Shown here: in pieces, positions 58,356 to 64,000 of the stretch | How positions within the stretch are numbered: position 1 is the first letter of the stretch | How the letters are laid out: every line of letters begins with the position of its first letter | Notes under the pieces: generated by a model | What the model was told of the DNA's origin: nothing | What the model saw: only the letters and a program-made list of their open reading frames with translations | Databases searched by the model: none | Assembly: GCF_023278565.1 (NCBI RefSeq) | Contig: NC_064676.1 | Location: 3,224,001 to 3,288,000 of the forward strand | DNA: 64,000 bases | Direction of reading: 5' to 3' | Origin: Colletotrichum lupini | Lineage: Eukaryota; Ascomycota; Sordariomycetes; Glomerellales; Glomerellaceae | Translations under genes and position numbers: made by a program

Positions 58356-61300
58356 CTTTTTGCCAGGATTTCTTTTCTTCCTGCAGGTTTTCTTGGAGAC
58401 TTTACGCCAAGAGTAGCTTGTCTTTTTCCGATGAGCTCACTTGTATCATGGAAGGGGACTTGGGTGAGAGGGAAGGAGAGGTGAGGTGAGATAAGGTCAG
58501 GCACTCCGAAGAAGGGACAACTGAGATTCTCCCGTATTAATTGGCATTGTGACATGTCCCATGTGGTGGTCATGATGGTGGTGAAATGTCAACGAGTCGC
58601 ACCAGGTCCGTCTAGGCGTCCTCCAAAATAGGAACGTAAGACGACAGGCAGACACATAACAGGCCTAGAAACAGAAACCCTCTGTTCCTCGCGTGGGCTT
58701 TTCCATTGAACTCATCACCTCCATCGTGCGCAGAGGCACACCAGAACAGGGGAGGAAACACCACCCACCCACCCAACCTGTCGTCGCTCGTATGCGTGTC
58801 TCAGACACTCTCGAGGCCGCATGCTTGAGCTCGCGCTCACGGGAGCCAAGATGTGTTGCAGTTGCCCAGTGGGTAGGCAGGCAGGGCACGGGGGAAGCAG
58901 TGGTGGGAGCCCGTCACGGGTTTGAGCTGATGACTGGACATTGCGGTTCTTCTTTCCACTGGGTTTGTTGATTGAGAGGTCATCTATCTGTCTCTCATTC
59001 CACGGATGTCTCTATTCCCGTATGCACGCCGACCTCCTTGTCCTGCATGAGTTCGCATGATGCTTCCTAAACCCAGCTGCAGGCAGCGAGAGCCACCGCC
59101 GCCGCTACCGCCGCTGCTGTTGCAGTGCGTGATACAGAGAACCATGCGAGGAGGGCGTGTAAGTCGCAAATTGTGAGTACCCATGTATACGTGCAACAGA
59201 GAAGGAGGAAACGTCAGAAGAATGCCGTGAGGTGATGAGTGAAAAGGTCCATGTTAGTCTCACCGTACTTTCCTCGGAGGCAAGAGATGCTAAGGCAAGG
59301 TCAGGATCTAGGTCAAGGACCGGTGAATACATTAGTCTCAAGGTGTGGATGGAGGCGAAACGGTTATTCTCACTGCGATTTCCCGCATCTTACTGGCCTT
59401 GTCTTCACCTTTAGAAGATTGCACTTGTGCTGTTAGGTGCAGAAACGGTCTGGTGGCGATGGGGGTTTCTTCCGATCTTTCGCTATTGTCCGCTCGGCTT
59501 CTTCCTTACTGCTATCGCATCGCGGGAGCAGGTGAGCAGAAGATGATGAAAGAGGGAACATCATGCAAGCCATGAGTTAGCCTTGCGTCGCCGCGATGCG
59601 CAAAGTTCGGATGGGAGGAGAAAGTGAAGACGGAAGCAGCAGTTCGTCTCTTTTCTTGCAGGAGAACATCCTCTCCCCTCCAACTTCCCCCCTTTCCCGA
59701 CACCGCGTCTCGAAGCGGAACTAAGGTGAAGCCAAGGTGAGTCTTGCGATGTAATCTAGAAGGTCCGGTCGATGGGATTGCTGACGTTGCACCTTTTCAT
59801 TGGGCCGTTGCACCTACTTAGCACCTAGCTCTTTATGAGTGTAGCTCCCAAGAGAAATTTCTCTCTTCCCGCTTTTGCTGCAAACGGGCTTGACGAGATG
59901 AACTGCTGCTCCGTGACTCCCTCAATCTTTGCGGAGAATTTGGGAAAAAAGGAAGATGGACCCGATCGATCTTCACCCATGCAGAATTCATGCAAGAAGA
60001 ACGCGCGCGGCACGTGTGAGTTTGTCGGATCTGGATTGCGCGGAGATGGAGAGGAGATGTGCATGGCAAATCACCCCCCATGCCATTCCCACTCCCCACT
60101 AAGGCACGTTCTACTGCGGTCTCCAAGATTCTTCTGTTCGATTTCAGGTGTGAGTTTCCGAAAGAACGGGGAGGAAGTCAATGACGATGCATGCTTGCCT
60201 CGCGTCTTCGCTTCTCTTGCGCGCTTGAGCCAAGGTGAGATACAAGCGCTGCCACCGTTTCGCTGGGCTTGGTCTGTACTTTGAGAAAAGCGGAATCGAT
60301 AGACGGTGAATACGGATACAGACGGTCGTACGTTTATTTGGTCGTTCTGTCTTTGATGGTTGCTCAGGCGGTTCTTGGTATAGACGGTCATACCTACCTC
60401 CGCAACTCACCAGATCTTGACAGAGGACCCTCAAGTAATCTTTTCCATGGTCCCATTATCAGACACCGCCCATAGATTCAGAAAAGACCGGGGGAAGTTC
60501 AAAGACATGTCTCATCGGCTCCTGGTGACTCACTACAAACAATATGTTTCTCGAGGACGAAACGCGGTGTAACCCTGTAGCGATACCCTTCGTATGGCTC
60601 TCCACACAGGTACCCCTGAGGTAAAGGGGGACCCGCAGGAACAAACACAAAGGCGAGAAAGAAGTAAGAGGCGGATGAGCGGCTGAGGGCGAGGAGGTAG
60701 CTTGAGTGAGGTAGGGTATCGTGGTAGTTCATCGTGGAACTCCATGACGTTTGTTTGAGCTTGTTCACAGTGGCAGCGCCAAAAGAGTTAAGAAGAGTAG
60801 AAGGAGAGAAAGAACGAGAGGGGTTTGACGTTACGATGCTACGATTTTGCAACGTCTGCGTATCACCCCGCCCTGACAGCCCCGCGCTCTCTATATGCTG
60901 CTGCTGGAAGAAGCAGGTTCGTGGCGCCTTGGGGAACCCAAACGAGACTCAGACAAAATTGAGATGTTGGTTCGGCCCGGCGAAAGGCACGGTGTGCTTT
61001 TCCCTCCCGTGTAGTTACCCGGGTCGGGTGCACCCGTTCTCCGTGCCCTGTGGCCCCGTCTACCCGGCTTCCGTCATCAGTCATCAGTCACATTACCCGC
61101 AAGATAGACGGTCGATGGGATCTCATTAAATAGAATGCATCGCTTTTTTTCTTGAAATATGAATCCCTGTGGTGATAATGCGGGGTACGTAGAGCAGTAA
61201 AATAATAAAGCAAGAGGACAGTATCAGCCTTTGCGACGGCAGCCGGGAACTTGCTATAGGCATCAACATGGCCACAAGCTCCGTGTCTCGCATACAGAAT

Positions 61301-61381
61301 CCAGGTGCTTAACCTGCAAGTCCATCCCAACGAATACTGAAGACGAAGCAAAGGCTTCACGAGAGGACCAGAACAGCTTGT

Positions 61382-61383
<2 letters not shown>

Positions 61384-61465
<82 letters not shown>

Positions 61466-61526
61466 CCCCCCCCCCCCCCCCCCCCCCCCCCCCCCACGCC
61501 GCCCCCCCCCCCCCCCCCCCCACCCC
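61384..61526 (+). repeat. Long poly-C tract
   Basis: About 143 bases, over 90% C, broken by single A or G bases (61431, 61465) and short GC interruptions at 61496-61501 and 61522. It includes an uninterrupted 47-C run at 61384-61430. The minus strand is poly-G and could form G-quadruplexes. It may be partly a sequencing or assembly artefact. Confidence 0.9.
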
Positions 61527-62102
61527 TTTCCCTGCCTCGGCGGGAGCCAGCTTCTCTGCTTTCCCCACACTCGCGAGACCAAAAGGTTTCGCCCGTCCGA
61601 CGGCGCACAGCGTAGAGCACGCCGACAAATCGCCGTTTCCCACATGGAGTACCTGTGTCTATTTGTCGCCGTACGCACCTTGTCCCGCCTGATGAGATCG
61701 CCGTGGTACTCCTCTCCCGCTAGATGAGGGCGCTCAGGGGAGGGGTAAGGGGACAAAAACATGAACTCAGCAAGGGAAAGGCTGACAAAAGAGCCATGTT
61801 TTGTGTCCCCGTTCCTCTCTCCCCCTCCTCTCGACACCGTCGCTGTGCTTCGGACACATAATCAGGATGGCCCAAGGAACGGCCGAAGCCTCGTGTTACG
61901 ATCTCGCATGTTGGGCGAAACCGCGACAGGAAAAGACAGGGAGAGAGAAAGTGTAACCGCCGGGTAGAAGCTGAGCGGGAGTGCCGAACCGGAATCGGAA
62001 CGTGCCACCCGTTTCGAGTATGTGATGCCGTGTCACCGGTGGTTCAGTCATTTCATGCACACACTGGGCCCCTCTGTTCCGTGACTTGCTGCCTCCTTAT
62101 CT

Positions 62103-64000
62103 CTACTTCTTCTTCTTGTCGCCGGCATCTGGGTCGTACTTTTCCTTCCAGATCCTATTGAGTTTGCGGGTGGTTAGCCTTTGGGTATCACAGAGGAATT
62201 CTGGCCACACGGGGTGGTGCTAGATTGTGTGGGTAATGGCGTCAGGAACGCAAAGATAGGGGGAGAAAGAACAGGCGAGCAAGTGAACTGGCAGGCAGGC
62301 AAAAATTAATCGCGACGAATCGCAGCCTCGGGAAGCAGCATCGAGTCTTCGCGGGCGCTCTGGGGAACGCGGCGTAGCGCAGGAGGGCTTGCAGCGGCAG
62401 GTAACCGCGTGCAGCTCCGGGAAAGCTGACGGTCATCCAAGTTTGGATGACAGGGCGAGCTCCCACATTTTGGAGGGAAGGCAGAGTAAAACAATGCCTT
62501 GGGAGCCTATCAATGCCGCAGCGCGCAAGTCATCCGCGACGAGGGAGCTGCAGCTTCCCCCCCTCCCCAGTGATGCATGCGCCGAATCCAACTCTGGGGA
62601 AAAGCCCCCTCAACGAACCAGTGGATAAGAAAGAAAGGAATGAACAAACAGGCTCGACTTACCATGAATTGCCTAGTGTTTTGTTGCCGTTCTTTTCAGC
62701 CAACCGGTAGTAACGGGCTGCTGCAAACTGGACATGTTGTCAGCCTCATGTGATGACATTGAGCATGCGTCCTGCGCGGGTTCCTGTTTGCGGCCGTCTT
62801 TTAGGGTCGCCGTATTGATGCCCAACCTGGACCGACGCAGGTTGCTGGCAACCCAAGTAGGACGTCGACCAGTATCAGCGTGCTCTCTCACGCATCTCAT
62901 GACATGTGTGGTCTCGCTGAGTGCAGGCCACACAATACCTGAGGCTGCTGAAGCTGATGCTGGCTGCCCCTAAAGACCAAGTTCTGGACCTCACGTCGCA
63001 GGACCCGGTAGACGCAATGCCGCTCGAAATGATGGGTGATATGTGACCAAACGTACCTTGTCCTTTTTGCATCCGAAGCCTTCTACATAGCACCAGGCTA
63101 CCTCGTTCATAGCATCTGAGACGAGCAAGGCGGATTAGCGCACCGCTACACATTCATTGGGCCTCAACGCCTCGGAGTGCATCATCATGGCAGACTCACC
63201 AGTATCTCCGAGGTTCGCCGCAGTCTCATAGTACTATGACGACGAGATGTCAGTTCTAGACCTTCGAGGCGTATCCACCTTGGGCTTTCAAAGGCATTCC
63301 TTGCCCCCCTCTCCCATCCTCTGGTCTGTGGACGGGATAACTCACCTGCTTTGCCGCTATTGGGTCCTTGGCTGTGCCCCAGCCGTGTCGAAAGGAATTC
63401 GCCAACTCGAATATGGCCAGAACGAGCTCGCCCTTGGCAGCACCACCCTTTTTAAGCCCTGCCTTCAACGCCATCTGCTCGACGGTTGCCGCATTCGACG
63501 CCGCCGCCGAGAGATACTTGATGGCCCCTTCTGGATCTGGTTCGCAACCCCATCCGTGCCTATCAAACCCTGTCAGCAAATCCGTCCAAATAGCCCAAGT
63601 ATCGTGGCACCTGTAATGTCATGCTCCAAAGGCCCTTCCAGTCCCCACGATGCAACATGATCGCCCGGCGAGCCGTGGCGCGCCCCGCGCCATGATCCCG
63701 TCTTATAGGTACGGGAAAAGTGCCGAGTAGTAGCCGAAACCAGTCCACATGCAAGGCAGAAGGCAACTCACCTCAAAGAGAGACCGTATAGGAACTGGCT
63801 CAGGGTGTTATTAGCCCCTTTCGGATCAGCCAAGCGGGCAAACATGGCCGTCGAGTTCTCGAAGTCTCCCGCCTCGTGCAGCCGGATAGCCTCCTGAATA
63901 TCCTCGTCAATGGCCGGAGATGAGACCGCCGCGCCCTGCGTCCTGCCTCTCGTCATATCCCCTCCACCGCCCGCGGCGTTCGCCAACGGCGTCGCGGGCC
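62103..64000 (-). CDS. Sel1-repeat protein, Nif1/Dsf2-like (5' part outside the window)
   Basis: The 3' part of a larger gene; the frame is open to the right edge. Six exons by splice signals: beyond 64000-63772, 63559-63346, 63233-63200, 63115-63057, 62727-62663 and 62154-62103. All joins keep frame; the last intron (508 bp) is unusually long for this window. The joined protein has Sel1/TPR-like repeats: GDFENSTAMFARLADPKGANN, LYGLSLRHGWGCEPDPEGAIKYL, ANSFRHGWGTAKDPIAAKQYYETAA, VAWCYVEGFGCKKDKFAAARYYRLAE. It ends GNSWIWKEKYDPDAGDKKKK. The pattern of HGWG repeats and the basic tail resembles fungal Nif1/Dsf2-type proteins (Nif1 is a mitotic inhibitor acting on Nim1 kinase in fission yeast). 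Family assignment is from memory; function here is inferred. Confidence 0.85.

Larger units (their letters stand above)
55532..62102. other. 6.6-kb gene-poor region with simple repeats
   Basis: 3' flank of the bZIP gene, then no recognisable gene. ORFs through 61.38-61.53 kb are artefacts of the poly-C tract. GA, GGAGGC and GGT simple repeats occur. Confidence 0.5.

Noticed and set aside
61231..61837. Poly-Pro and poly-Gly ORFs
   Set aside because: Created purely by the C/G homopolymer tract.
1..64000. CRISPR array or bacterial operon features
   Set aside because: The DNA is fungal nuclear sequence with spliceosomal introns; no spaced direct-repeat array was seen.

Overview
The window is nuclear DNA from a filamentous ascomycete (Pezizomycotina, most likely a Sordariomycete). 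Genes carry short introns (about 50-135 bp) with GTRAGT-like donors and CTRAC-type branch points. The products are fungal orthologues, among them Mcm4, coatomer zeta, Sua5, Sld5, Leo1, Mob2 and a FlbB-like bZIP factor. One AT-rich block shows textbook repeat-induced point mutation (RIP). Genus cannot be fixed from sequence alone.

Layout. 1-7.6 kb is a compact housekeeping cluster: mcm4 (-, its 3' end off the left edge), ret3 (+, divergent from mcm4), sua5 (-, convergent with ret3) and sld5 (-). Mcm4 and Sld5 are both subunits of the CMG replicative helicase, and both genes have ACGCGT-type cell-cycle boxes upstream. 7.83-20.28 kb is a 12.4-kb AT-rich island with almost no CA or TG dinucleotides. 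It is bounded by 32-bp terminal inverted repeats (31/32 identical) and a 5-bp target duplication, so it reads as one DNA-transposon-like insertion. Nested inside is a complete but RIP-destroyed Ty3/gypsy chromovirus (223-bp LTRs, 4-bp target duplication). A less mutated sub-island at 17.1-18.2 kb holds a decayed 150-codon ORF. 20.8-28.5 kb carries an FMN-dependent 2-hydroxyacid dehydrogenase, a secreted ferritin-like protein, a secreted SGNH/GDSL hydrolase and an unrecognised 212-aa protein. 33.2-35.2 kb is a patatin-type lipase of the Tgl3/4/5 family that appears to have lost its catalytic residues. 36.9-41.5 kb has leo1 (-) and mob2 (+). 41.5-53.6 kb is a gene-poor stretch upstream of the FlbB-like regulator (53.6-55.5 kb). 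55.5-62.1 kb is again gene-poor and contains a striking poly-C tract. 62.1-64.0 kb is the 3' part of a Sel1-repeat gene whose start lies off the right edge.

Functionally the window is a mosaic of cell-cycle and replication genes (mcm4, sld5, mob2, Nif1-like Sel1 protein), transcription (leo1, bZIP), translation fidelity (sua5), vesicle traffic (ret3), lipid-related and secreted enzymes, interrupted by one silenced transposon nest. Exon boundaries were inferred by eye from splice signals and reading-frame continuity. No homology search was possible.
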